From the NCBI RefSeq assembly GCF_900105385.1, contig NZ_LT629772.1:6076001-6140000 (forward strand): a stretch of DNA of 64,000 bases. The letters are read 5' to 3'. The position numbers were made by a program, and so were the translations under genes. Below are positions 29,653 through 37,448 of this stretch, piece after piece. The DNA comes from Microlunatus soli. GTDB lineage: Bacteria; Actinomycetota; Actinomycetes; Propionibacteriales; Propionibacteriaceae. The notes under the pieces were generated by a model. It was not told where the DNA came from. It worked only from the letters and a program-made list of their open reading frames with translations, and searched no databases. How positions within the stretch are numbered: position 1 is the first letter of the stretch; each line of letters opens with the position of its first letter.

Positions 29653-31716
29653 TCAAGCTGGAGGCTGCTTCGCCCGGCCGGCCGCGTACTCCCGTCGGTT
29701 GGCCCAGCTTAAGTCGTGCTTGTCGACCTCGATCTTCGTTGATTGATACCAGGGATCGGGAGCGGGTGGAACCAGGGCGTTGAAGGTCTCTTGGTCGAAG
29801 TCACTCAGCTCGTATTGGCTCCCGACCCCGTAGAGGATCCGAATCGGGATCACCCGGGCCGCGACATCCGCGATTCCGAACGCGCCCGATGCGAGGCCAG
29901 CGGCGACCGCGGTAGCCAGCGGGGCGGCTTGGGCGGTGCTCAGCACGAAGTGGATGATCGTTCCCGGCTGGGTGTTCTCGGGAGCGGAGTCTTGAGCTTC
30001 GAGATGGACGACTATCTCCTTGGTGGCCTGAGCGCTCAACTCTGCGATGACTTGGTCGAGGCAGGCAGGACGGGGTCCTTCATCGAGGTCGGCACGGTAG
30101 ATAACCTCGATCCTCGTCGCCAAGTCGGCGGTGGCGGTGAGAGCGTCGAGCAGTGCGTCAGCCGGCGCCATGTCGGTCAGATGCGTTACGACTTGGCTAG
30201 CCCAAGCGACTACCCGCTCGCGCGGGCTCATGAAGAAGCTCGGCTTGTCGTGCACGTCGTCGAGGACTGCGACCAGCAGCTTCACGAGCGCGAGGCGGAG
30301 CGCGTCGCCGGCGTCGTCCTTGGGTAGACTCTCTGCGAATCGCCGACTCTTGTCGACGACGAGGACGACGCGGTCCGGGTTCGCCTGGCTGAGTAGCGCT
30401 GTGAGCGCCGCTGGCTGTCCACGCCCGACCTCGTCTGTCGCCTTCGCCACCTCGAGGTCGGAGACATCGTGGGACGGGATCCCCATTGCGAAGTACCGGT
30501 CGAAGTACCGGGCGTCGCTGATGCGACGGTCTGAAGAGGCGTAACTCACGCCGCGAGAACGCAGCTTTGGGAACAGGTCAGTTAGTAGCGTTCGGGCGTC
30601 AGCCCGTGAGCGAGTTGGCACCGTCTCGAGCAGAGGTTCGATGTCGAACGGCTCGTATTCAATGCCGCTTGTGCTGTGTTTGAGTTTGTCAGTGTGCCCG
30701 GAAATCAGCTGATCGCGCCATCGCGGAAGTTGCTGGTACAGGGTCGGGAACGCTGTGCGAAGCAGAGTGAGGACGATGACGTCCTCATCATCGATTTCCT
30801 CTGGCTGGACTAGGGGTATGTGGTGTCGCAGCTGCGCGAGATAGCGGTCGATGGCACGGGGAGTACCGAGCACAGACCGGTACACCTCGACGAGATGCCC
30901 AAGTCGCTCGCCGTTCGGTTGCGGTCGTCCCGCGTCGGCAAGCGTCGCGGAAAGACCTGCGTCGAGCCGGGCCAGCAGCTGTGTGGACAGCAACGGGGGC
31001 ACCACGAGCGGGTACTGGACGATCTTTTCCATGAAGCGGGCCGCGGCACCGTCGTCCTCGCCGACAAGGTTCGCCTCGGAGAGAGCCTGGAACAATGTTC
31101 CCTCGTCGTAGGCGAGCAGGTAGTGCACCCCAGGGAACCGACCAAGAAGCCGGACGACTTTGAGAAGCGCGAGCAGCTCCTCGGTCTGCAATCGATCGAT
31201 GTCGTCGGCGATCATCAGGACCGGCGTGCCCAGCTTTTTCAACTCGTCTGCGGCTGTGTTGAACGCCTTGTCCCACGGAGTCTGCTTCTTCAGTGCTGCT
31301 CCAAGGGAGCTCGCCGCTGATGCTGCTGCGCCGCCGACCCACGGGATGGCGTTCGCCGCTGGCGCCGCGACCTGCACGAGCGTGCCGAGTGCATTACGAA
31401 TCTGCTTGGACCGGCCCGGGAGCGATTCGCTCAACGATGCGTAGAAGTCGCTGAGCAGCCCGGTAACGTCGCCGGTCGCCCATGGTGTGAACCGGGCGAC
31501 CTGCCAACGTGGGCAAGTTGCGTCGAGTTCCTCGGAGATCATGCCCAGCATTGAGCTCTTCCCGCTACCCCAGGGGCCGGTGAGCCCGAAGACGATCGAG
31601 TCCTCCCAAGAGTGGCTGTTCGCAATCAAACTGGCGGCGTGGACGGCGTAGTCAGTACGACCGAGCTCGTCCTCGCTCTTGGCCGTGATCGGCGCGTCAG
31701 TCCAGGGCATGGGCAT
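29653..31716 (-). CDS. KAP-family P-loop NTPase
   Basis: The 687-residue protein has Walker A GPWGSGKSS at residues 47-55. A hydrophobic, Ala/Gly-rich stretch at about 111-142 is followed by Walker B VLMIADDID at 166-174 and LLKVVRLLGRFPGVHYLLAY. An insertion of membrane-seeking helices between Walker A and B is the hallmark of KAP NTPases, which are often membrane-associated and occur in plasmid, phage-exclusion and defence contexts. The C-terminal 400 residues are helical and not recognised. It is divergent, across 274 bp, from the peptide/ATP-grasp operon, and its base composition is less GC-rich than the backbone genes. A functional link to that operon is inferred from position only. Confidence 0.8.
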   Translation of the reverse strand: MPMPWTDAPITAKSEDELGRTDYAVHAASLIANSHSWEDSIVFGLTGPWGSGKSSMLGMISEELDATCPRWQVARFTPWATGDVTGLLSDFYASLSESLPGRSKQIRNALGTLVQVAAPAANAIPWVGGAAASAASSLGAALKKQTPWDKAFNTAADELKKLGTPVLMIADDIDRLQTEELLALLKVVRLLGRFPGVHYLLAYDEGTLFQALSEANLVGEDDGAAARFMEKIVQYPLVVPPLLSTQLLARLDAGLSATLADAGRPQPNGERLGHLVEVYRSVLGTPRAIDRYLAQLRHHIPLVQPEEIDDEDVIVLTLLRTAFPTLYQQLPRWRDQLISGHTDKLKHSTSGIEYEPFDIEPLLETVPTRSRADARTLLTDLFPKLRSRGVSYASSDRRISDARYFDRYFAMGIPSHDVSDLEVAKATDEVGRGQPAALTALLSQANPDRVVLVVDKSRRFAESLPKDDAGDALRLALVKLLVAVLDDVHDKPSFFMSPRERVVAWASQVVTHLTDMAPADALLDALTATADLATRIEVIYRADLDEGPRPACLDQVIAELSAQATKEIVVHLEAQDSAPENTQPGTIIHFVLSTAQAAPLATAVAAGLASGAFGIADVAARVIPIRILYGVGSQYELSDFDQETFNALVPPAPDPWYQSTKIEVDKHDLSWANRREYAAGRAKQPPA

Positions 31717-31897
31717 GTTGCAAGTTTCGACTCAAAAGCTCGGCCATGGTCGGTGGCACGCCGGGTTGGGCAGCGCTCGGTTGGGGGTGCGAGTACTTGG
31801 TCGACGATCGTGACCGGACAGGTAACCATGCGCTGAGAGTCCTGGAGGTTGCCAGGAGACCTCGCCCGCTCGAACAATCGATTAGCCGTCGGAAAAG

Positions 31898-31924
31898 CTG
31901 TCCCGAAATGCGCATACTGTCCCG
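31898..31924. repeat. Direct repeat CTGTCCCG upstream of the peptide operon
   Basis: CTGTCCCG occurs at 31898-31905 and 31917-31924, a 19-bp period, in the 274-bp region between the divergent KAP and peptide genes. CATACT at 31914-31919 could be a weak -10 element. The repeat is a candidate regulator site but rests on only two short copies. Confidence 0.35.
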
Positions 31925-31990
31925 CGACGCACTCGAATCGAGCAGACTGATGCTGCGGGTTGCTCGCAAGGCAAAGGAGTGTGTAACACA

Positions 31991-32179
31991 ATGAGAAAAC
32001 CGTCGCTCTACGACCTGGCCATCCCAGCTAAGCAAGTGTCGCCCGATCCGCGACCAGATCCTTCTCCCGACCCGCGTCCCGATCCACGGCCCAACCCAGG
32101 CACCGTGTACACGGCCGCTGTGGAGACGATCGACAACGATCGAGCCACGTTGCTTCTTTCCGCTGGCGTCGTGCGCTGA
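31991..32179 (+). CDS. Putative graspetide-type precursor peptide with Asp-Pro repeat
   Basis: The ATG at 31991 opens a 62-residue peptide, with AAAGGAG 11 nt upstream. Residues 1-16 (MRKPSLYDLAIPAKQV) could be a recognition leader. Residues 17-37 are a proline-rich block in which PDP recurs four times, ending in PNPG. Residues 38-62 contain Thr38, Thr41, Glu45, Thr46, Asp48, Asp50 and Thr53, a mix of hydroxyl and carboxyl side chains that an ATP-grasp ligase could join as esters. The stop is 2 nt from the start of the ATP-grasp gene, so the two are coupled. I do not recognise the peptide from any known graspetide group. The precursor role is inferred from size and position. Confidence 0.6.
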   Translation: MRKPSLYDLAIPAKQVSPDPRPDPSPDPRPDPRPNPGTVYTAAVETIDNDRATLLLSAGVVR

Positions 32180-32181
32180 CG

Positions 32182-33075
32182 GTGCCACTCATCATCGGAG
32201 ATCCCGCCGATCCACATGTGGCAGCGGTTGTGGATGCGATGCACTCCAAACCGCTAATGGTCGACGCGGCAAGCATCCTCGAGTCGGCCGTAACAATTAG
32301 CGCAAATTATGTTGACGTCGCCGGTATCGAGCTGCAGGCGACGCACGCATGGCTGCGCAGGCTCGCACCTGCCGTGTGGGCGAGCGCAATCGATGCACCA
32401 GGTGCGGACCAAGCCTCCCATGCCGCCGCGATAGCTGCCCTTGCCGCTATCATTCGCGACCCTCGGTTCACGTGGTTGACAGCGCTAGACCAGTTCGGCA
32501 AATCTGAGAACAAGGCCGTGCAATATCGCCAAGCATCTGCTGCTGGCGTTCCGGTACCGAAATGGCTCATCACGACCGATCCGAACTCAGTCCCCAGCAC
32601 TGGCACCTGGGTAGTGAAGCCACTAGGCCCCGGTTCGTTTATCGACGGCACGGGCCTTGGGCGCATCGTCCCGACCAGACTTGTCGATATCACCGACCCG
32701 AACGTTATTGCTGCCGCTCCGTTCATCATTCAGCAGCTCATCCCGGCGACCATTCACGCTCGTGTCGTCACGGTCGGTGACAATGTGTGGTCCGCAACCC
32801 TCCCTGCGGAGAATCTCCCACTCGACTGGAGGCTCTCGTCGGAGAGCCATCGCGCATTCACCCGAGTGCCTACCCCAGACCACGTACACGACCTGGCTCG
32901 CGAGGCGGCCCGCAGCAATGGTGTCGGTTTCACCGCACAAGATTGGATCCGGGACACCTCCGGGAGTTGGTGGTTCGTCGACCTCAACCCCGCAGGACAG
33001 TGGTTGTTTCTACCGCCTGAGGTCGCTGAGCCGGTTACTGCGGCGATCGCAGCCTTCCTGGACAACCACCGATGA
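32182..33075 (+). CDS. ATP-grasp peptide maturase, MvdD/graspetide-ligase-like
   Basis: The 297-residue protein has an ATP-grasp fold with candidate ATP-binding lysines Lys111 and Lys146 (TWVVKPLGPG), RVVTVGDNVW at about 194-203, and Asp254. NPAGQW at 269-274 is the NPxGQW signature of the ligases that install side-chain ester or amide links in microviridin-type and other graspetides. The N-terminal third is divergent. The GTG at 32182 is 2 nt after the peptide stop. The final TGA overlaps the ATG of the membrane-protein gene. The known family role is ATP-dependent activation of Asp/Glu carboxylates in a leader-bearing peptide; the substrate here is presumably the 62-residue peptide upstream. 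Confidence 0.75.
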   Translation: MPLIIGDPADPHVAAVVDAMHSKPLMVDAASILESAVTISANYVDVAGIELQATHAWLRRLAPAVWASAIDAPGADQASHAAAIAALAAIIRDPRFTWLTALDQFGKSENKAVQYRQASAAGVPVPKWLITTDPNSVPSTGTWVVKPLGPGSFIDGTGLGRIVPTRLVDITDPNVIAAAPFIIQQLIPATIHARVVTVGDNVWSATLPAENLPLDWRLSSESHRAFTRVPTPDHVHDLAREAARSNGVGFTAQDWIRDTSGSWWFVDLNPAGQWLFLPPEVAEPVTAAIAAFLDNHR

Positions 33076-33683
33076 AGGGGCTCTGCCACCGTTTCCGCCA
33101 AGTTACTCTGGGGCTGCGCAAGTCCGAGGCATGGCTATTCCTCGCCTACGTCACCATCACGTTCCGACCTGGCGCGGCACCGCCGGCACATCCGCAACAC
33201 GAGCAGGGGCAACCCGATCCGCTTCCAGACGGGTGGGGGGACGGCTACCAGCTCTACATCGATGAAGCACGGCTCGACTCCGCTAATCAACTTGCCGAGA
33301 AGCGGGACATCCGAGCGCGGGCACAGGTCATGCTCACAACCGCCATCGTCTTGGGAGGTGCGATCATCGCCTCCTATGGCAGCAAGTGCGATTTGCACTG
33401 GCTCGGCCGGCTCGTTTACGGCCTCGCGGGACTCTGCACGACCCTGGCTGGGCTGGCCGCAGGCGGCATGATTTCGGCGCGCTCAGACATCGGCACGGTG
33501 AATCTCTCTGCACTGCCGGACAACGACGCCGACGAACTCCGCCGTGCGATCGCTAACGGGTACGCGAGTACACGCAGGGTCGGTGCTGAAACCATCGCCA
33601 CCCTCGTAACGGCGCTTCGCGACTGCGTACTCGTCCTGGTTATCGGTGCTGGCCTTCTCGCGGTCGCCCACCTCTGGCTCTAA
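33072..33683 (+). CDS. Small membrane protein coupled to the ATP-grasp gene
   Basis: This 203-residue protein has a Pro-rich hydrophilic segment (about 33-56), a charged amphipathic helix at about 58-85 (YQLYIDEARLDSANQLAEKR), and hydrophobic helices at about 86-103, 112-134 and 182-202. The charged helix before paired membrane helices recalls SLATT/2TM-type membrane effectors but is not diagnostic. Its ATG overlaps the stop of the ATP-grasp gene (ATGA), so it is made in proportion to the maturase. Plausible jobs are export, immunity or an effector for the modified peptide; none can be chosen from sequence alone. Confidence 0.65.
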   Translation: MKGLCHRFRQVTLGLRKSEAWLFLAYVTITFRPGAAPPAHPQHEQGQPDPLPDGWGDGYQLYIDEARLDSANQLAEKRDIRARAQVMLTTAIVLGGAIIASYGSKCDLHWLGRLVYGLAGLCTTLAGLAAGGMISARSDIGTVNLSALPDNDADELRRAIANGYASTRRVGAETIATLVTALRDCVLVLVIGAGLLAVAHLWL

Positions 33684-33691
33684 GCCGGCGC

Positions 33692-33718
33692 TGCCCGCTG
33701 ATCGATCGGATTCGGGCA
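33692..33718. terminator. TGCCCG hairpin after the peptide operon
   Basis: TGCCCG at 33692-33697 pairs with CGGGCA at 33713-33718 around a loop containing GATCGATC, 9 nt after the membrane-protein stop codon. It is related to the hairpins at 13440, 38846 and 49764. No T-run follows. Confidence 0.5.
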
Positions 33719-33874
33719 CCTGATCACCCGCTTAGCTCGGTGCCCGGTGAGGCTGCCCGATAATCTGCCTGGCGACGGCCGGCTATCGGGCGGCGGGCTG
33801 CAGCGTCGACCTGGGAACGGCTTGCGGGCGGAACTTGGTGGCGGATCGAGCGTCTGTCACATAGCTTCGTCGCC

Positions 33875-34861
33875 GTGACCGCCCATGACGAGCTGACGCC
33901 GACGCCCTTCGTCCCCTGGGATGAATACTGGGCTGTTCGGCACGACGAGGAGCTTTGGACCCCGTGGATTCGGTGGGCGCTGGAGCTGGCCGAAGTCGCC
34001 GCTGATGATGTCGCAATCCTGAAGCCGTCGCAGTATCCGACGGCGCGCTGCGGGGACGTGATCGTCACGATCTATCCCGACGCGTCGTTCGTGTTTGACC
34101 TGGAACGCGAGGCGCACACCTTGCTTTCTGCCAGTGATCTGCCGATCCCCAGCCTCGTTGCTGCGGGCACCTTTCCAACGCAGCCAAAGGAGCCCATCTG
34201 GCAATGGTTGATTGAGTCCGTGGCGGCCGGGATTCCGTGGAATCGTGCGCGGGCCGAGCTGGCTCCCGCCAAGGCTTCCCGTGCTGCGGAGGCCGTCGGC
34301 TCTGCGTTGCGCAGTCTCCACCGGACCCCACACGCGGCTGGCCGGATATTGAACCTTGATTGGGCGAGCTTCGACGAGTTGATCGAGGACGAGGTCAAGG
34401 AGCTTGGTCAGAACGACGGTCGATTGGCCCTGTTTCCTGATCGCTTTCTGCCGGGTCTGCTTGAGCTTGCTCGGTCGACGTACGGGACGATCGACACCGG
34501 CACAGTCTCGACGATCCTGCATGGGGATGTGCATGGTGACAATGTCTTCATCGAGCCTGCCACCGGGGAGCTGACGTCGATCATCGATCTGAACGAGATG
34601 AGAGTGGGCGATCCCTGGTACGACCTGGCGGATGCCGCCTTTCGTCTTCTGCGAGGTCGACCCGGCCTGATCTGCCAGCTGCTCAGGGGCTACGGAGCGG
34701 ATCTGCTTAAGCCCGAGCCGCTCGCGCTGCGGCTACTCGGATGGGGCCTCGTACACGACTTCGACGGGTTGACAGCAACGATCAAGGAGCGGGGTATTCC
34801 AGATGGGATCGATGATGTTCAGCAGCTCGCCGGCCACCTCAGCGGTCTGACTGCACCCTGA
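33875..34861 (+). CDS. APH-type phosphotransferase
   Basis: The 328-residue protein shows the aminoglycoside-phosphotransferase/choline-kinase fold. The catalytic loop is ILHGDVHGDNVFIE at about 212-225, and the metal-binding segment is IIDLNEMRVGDPWYDLADA. The GTG at 33875 follows TAGCTT (33862-33867) by 7 nt and has no ribosome-binding site, so it is probably leaderless. Members phosphorylate aminoglycosides, macrolides or cellular alcohols. The N-terminal part gives no resistance-specific signature, so calling it a resistance gene would be unsupported. Confidence 0.85.
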   Translation: MTAHDELTPTPFVPWDEYWAVRHDEELWTPWIRWALELAEVAADDVAILKPSQYPTARCGDVIVTIYPDASFVFDLEREAHTLLSASDLPIPSLVAAGTFPTQPKEPIWQWLIESVAAGIPWNRARAELAPAKASRAAEAVGSALRSLHRTPHAAGRILNLDWASFDELIEDEVKELGQNDGRLALFPDRFLPGLLELARSTYGTIDTGTVSTILHGDVHGDNVFIEPATGELTSIIDLNEMRVGDPWYDLADAAFRLLRGRPGLICQLLRGYGADLLKPEPLALRLLGWGLVHDFDGLTATIKERGIPDGIDDVQQLAGHLSGLTAP

Positions 34862-34960
34862 AGTCGACCCGAGCGCCAGGACCGGATGCCCGGTCGGCGA
34901 TCCCCAGTGACACAATGATTCCACGCTGACCGGCATGCCCGGTGACGTTGCCCGGGCTGC

Positions 34961-34989
34961 CTGCCCGGCACGGTCCACTTGCGGACGGC
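34961..34989. repeat. Dispersed intergenic repeat, copy 1
   Basis: The core CTGCCCGGCACGGTCC, followed by a TTGCGG hairpin segment, recurs with few changes at 37449-37479 and 53362-53392. Similarity to the 37.4-kb copy extends upstream to a GTGACACA-NGATTC block (34907 here, 37396 there). Confidence 0.6.
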
Positions 34990-35040
34990 TGCCGCTGGCC
35001 TCGGCCGGGGAACCCGCTACGGGCGCGTGGAGCTGCCACG

Positions 35041-35207
35041 GCGAGACTACTTGAGGTTTATGGCGCTGATCTCGAAGAGCGGCAATACCCCGAGATGTCT
35101 TGCCAACGCCGCGGCTCAGCCCTCGGCTTCCGCAACCTCACCAACTACATCGCCAGAGCCTGCTCGAAACCGGCGGATTCAGACCACTCCCACACCCTGG
35201 AATGTGA
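35041..35207 (+). pseudogene. Transposase C-terminal relic
   Basis: One frame reads LGFRNLTNYIAR, and a shifted frame continues SLLETGGFRPLPHPGM to a TGA at 35205-35207. Joined, these make a typical transposase C-terminus ending a few residues after a GFRN-x-NY motif. Upstream traces (ISKSGNTPRCLANAAAQ) lie in a further frame. Only about 55 codons remain and no start or catalytic residues survive. I cannot name the IS family safely; ISL3-like elements are one possibility. It lies next to copy 1 of the dispersed repeat, in the 355-bp gap before the ArsR relic. Confidence 0.5.
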
Positions 35208-35216
35208 AGAGCCAGT

Positions 35217-35550
35217 TTAGCGCAGCAGTGCCTCGACGAGATCTGTACCCAACCGGCCGATCGGATCTACCTCCAGCTGATACTCAACGTATCGACCACG
35301 GCGTTGTGTCGTGACCAGTTTGGCGGCGCGCATGACGGCCAGATGTCGCGAAATCTCCGGTGCCGTGAGCTGCCAACTGTCGCCGAGTTCGCCTGTCGTC
35401 TGCGCGCCCCGGAGCAGGCTTCGTAGGATCCGCAGCCGGATTGGGTGATCAAGTGCATGGAGCCGAGCCTGGATCGTTTCGAGTTCCAGGGCCTCGACGG
35501 CTCCGCTGGCTACATCGATCGGATACTGAACCACCGGCCGCCAGCCACGG
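35217..35550 (-). pseudogene. ArsR-type regulator gene truncated at its 5' end by the IS3-family element
   Basis: The remaining frame encodes a winged helix-turn-helix domain (ALDHPIRLRILRSLLRGAQT, then TAPEISRHLAVMRAAKLVTT and RRGRYVEYQLEV) ending LGTDLVEALLR. This matches the C-terminal third of longer ArsR/SmtB-type regulators with an N-terminal ligand domain. The frame stays open upstream and runs into the 24-bp terminal repeat of the IS at 35551. No start codon with a ribosome-binding site exists before the domain; a GTG at 35534 would give 105 residues. The rest of the gene is not found on the far side of the IS. Confidence 0.65.
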
Positions 35551-35574
35551 GGACTGCTGCACGAACTGGTGACA
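35551..35574. repeat. Left terminal inverted repeat of the IS3 element
   Basis: It matches the reverse complement of 36797-36820 at all but three positions, which lie in the middle (AACT versus GTAG). Confidence 0.75.
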
Positions 35575-35580
35575 GTTGGG

Positions 35581-36468
35581 TTAGGCCGCCTGTGTGGCGG
35601 GTGTGTTCATGATCAGCTCGCGTTCGATGGGTGTCAACCCGTGGAGTCGGTCTTGGCGTCGTCGGCGGTGGTAGGTGCGTTCGATCCAGGTGATGATCGC
35701 GATCCGCAACTGGACACGGCTTGTCCAGATGTGGCGGTCCAGGACGTTCTTTTGCAGCAGGGCGAAGAACGATTCCATCGCCGCGTTGTCGCCGGCGGCT
35801 CCGACCTGACCCATCGATCCGGCCAGGTCATGACGGCGCAACGCTCGAACGAACTTCCGGCTACGGAATTGCGATCCTCGGTCCGAATGCAGAACGCAGC
35901 CGGCCACGTCGTGGCCGTCACGTTGGCGTCGTCGGACCGCTGACTCCAGCGCCTGAATGGCTAGCCGGGACCTCATCCGGTCGCTGATGGAATAGCCGAC
36001 GATCCGGTTGGAGTAGACGTCCTTGACCGCGCACAGATACACCTTGCCCTCACCGGTGGGATGTTCGGTGATATCGGTCAACCACAACTGGTTCGGCCCG
36101 GCAGCGGTGAAGTCGCGGTGGACCAGGTCGTCGTGGACCGGTGGGCCAGGCTTCTTGCCGTTCTTGCCGCGTTTCTTACCGAACACCGACCACCACTGCT
36201 GATCTCGACAGATCCGCCACACCGTCCGGTCACAACCGGCTTGTCCGACGGCGCGGGCTTCGTCGGCCAACAGGCGATGCCCGAACTCCGGGTCGTCTCG
36301 GTGAGCATCGAAAACGGCGTCGGCCAGATAGGCCCGGGACAGTTCTTGGTCGGTGATCGGATCGGCCAGCCACCGGTAATAGGGCTGGCGGGCGATCTTG
36401 AGGACCCGGCACGTCACCGTGACGGGGATGCCGTCGACGGCCAACTCGCGGACGAGCGGGTACATCAT
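35581..36468 (-). CDS. IS3-family transposase OrfB (DDE integrase domain)
   Basis: The 295-residue protein has the rve/DDE core with first Asp in WLTDITEH, second Asp in VLHSDRGSQF and catalytic Glu in AMESFFALLQKNVLD, so the triad is complete. An HTH_21-type segment lies near the N-terminus (EFGHRLLADEARAVG). The ATG at 36468 overlaps the OrfA stop (ATGA). Expression is likely by coupling or by -1 frameshifting at the GGGGAAAT stretch just before the OrfA stop to give the OrfAB fusion usual in IS3. Confidence 0.92.
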   Translation of the reverse strand: MMYPLVRELAVDGIPVTVTCRVLKIARQPYYRWLADPITDQELSRAYLADAVFDAHRDDPEFGHRLLADEARAVGQAGCDRTVWRICRDQQWWSVFGKKRGKNGKKPGPPVHDDLVHRDFTAAGPNQLWLTDITEHPTGEGKVYLCAVKDVYSNRIVGYSISDRMRSRLAIQALESAVRRRQRDGHDVAGCVLHSDRGSQFRSRKFVRALRRHDLAGSMGQVGAAGDNAAMESFFALLQKNVLDRHIWTSRVQLRIAIITWIERTYHRRRRQDRLHGLTPIERELIMNTPATQAA

Positions 36469-36761
36469 TTCCCCGGCAGGTTCGCCTGGGACAGATACGC
36501 CGCGGCCCGACGCAACACCTCGTTCTCCTGCTCCAGCAGCCGATTCCGACGCCGCAACTCCTTCAACTCAGATGACTCCGCCGAACTCGTCCCGGGCCGG
36601 CGGCCGTCCTCGATATCGGCTTTGGCCAGCCAGTTCCGCAGGCAGGAATCACTGATGCCGAAGTCCTTCGCGACCTGACTGATCGGAGCATCACCCTTGC
36701 GGGCGACGGCCACGACATCATCGCGGAACTCTCGTGGATGGGGTTTGGGCACGATCAACAT
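36465..36761 (-). CDS. IS3-family transposase OrfA (HTH_Tnp_1 domain)
   Basis: From the ATG at 36761 the product is 98 residues: a helix-turn-helix (FRDDVVAVARKGDAPISQVA, then KDFGISDSCLRNWL), then a leucine-zipper-like helix (LKELRRRNRLLEQENEVLRR) for multimerisation. An upstream start at 36788 is less likely. It binds the IS ends and is the first half of the OrfAB transposase. Confidence 0.9.
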   Translation of the reverse strand: MLIVPKPHPREFRDDVVAVARKGDAPISQVAKDFGISDSCLRNWLAKADIEDGRRPGTSSAESSELKELRRRNRLLEQENEVLRRAAAYLSQANLPGK

Positions 36762-36791
36762 CCTTCCAGTGATGCCCACAGACATCACAGA

Positions 36792-37322
36792 TCAGATGTC
36801 ACCTACTCGTGCAGCAGTCCCGTCTGCGTCGTCCTTTGCGTAGCGGAATCCGCGCGCGAGGTAGTTGGGGATGGTGTGGGTGTGTTCATCGGGGATGGTC
36901 CAGATCCAGACCCGTGTCGTGGCGCGACCATTGGGCGCTGTCGTCTCCCAGAGTCGCCGTGTCAGACGGCTGAGGAGATCGCCGCCGATCCCGCGACCTT
37001 GGAGCTGCGGCAATACGCCGATGACGACGAAGCCTGCGTCACCGTCGCCCGGCTGTCCGGTCTCGGCCATGCCGACGTTTTGACCGTCTAGCCGTGCGAC
37101 CCAGGCGCCCACGCCTGGTTGATCGAGCTCATCGATCCATTCTTGATCGGTCCAACTGTTTCGACCGCCTCCACCGATCGGATCCCAGATTTGTCGATAG
37201 AGATCGCCGATCAAGCCGCCGTTGCGAGCAGGAACCTCGGTGATCGTCAGGTCGGCCTGACGGTGGCTTTCAATGAGCTGGCTGGAGTCGGTCATCTCCA
37301 GTACGACGCCGGTCCTGGTCAT
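36792..37322 (-). CDS. GNAT N-acetyltransferase with IS-derived C-terminus
   Basis: The 176-residue protein has a GNAT domain with VVIGVLPQLQGRGIGGDLLS as acetyl-CoA motif A (Q-x-x-G-I-G). IPNYLARGFRYAKDD marks the C-terminal strand region. The last eight or so codons and the stop (36792-36794) fall inside or beyond the right terminal repeat of the IS3 element, so the natural C-terminus has been replaced. The catalytic part is intact. Substrate unknown. Confidence 0.8.
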   Translation of the reverse strand: MTRTGVVLEMTDSSQLIESHRQADLTITEVPARNGGLIGDLYRQIWDPIGGGGRNSWTDQEWIDELDQPGVGAWVARLDGQNVGMAETGQPGDGDAGFVVIGVLPQLQGRGIGGDLLSRLTRRLWETTAPNGRATTRVWIWTIPDEHTHTIPNYLARGFRYAKDDADGTAARVGDI

Positions 37323-37448
37323 CCGCTGAGCCTAGGTCGGTCTGTCCTGCGCGTGCACTTGAATTGCCCCAGGGGCGCCCGGTGATGGATCGTCTGTGAC
37401 ACAGCGATTCGGCGCTGACCGGCGTGCCCGGTCAGGTTGCCCGGAGGG

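Larger units (their letters stand above)
35551..36820 (-). mobile_element. IS3-family insertion sequence, 1270 bp
   Basis: The element contains overlapping orfA and orfB on the minus strand, bounded by imperfect 24-bp inverted repeats. The left end (35551-35574) reads GGACTGCTGCACGA, then AACTGGTGACA. The right end, reverse-complemented from 36797-36820, reads GGACTGCTGCACGA, then GTAGGTGACA. The length and two-frame layout suit IS3. A clean target duplication is not visible, so the exact outermost base is uncertain. The element cuts the ArsR gene on its left and supplies the last codons of an acetyltransferase gene on its right. Both transposase frames look intact, so it may be active. Confidence 0.85.

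Noticed and set aside
31746-31994. Open frame of 82 codons ending in an ATGA overlap with the peptide gene
   Set aside because: It has no ribosome-binding site, no start context and no protein-like pattern; the AAAGGAG motif inside it serves the peptide gene.
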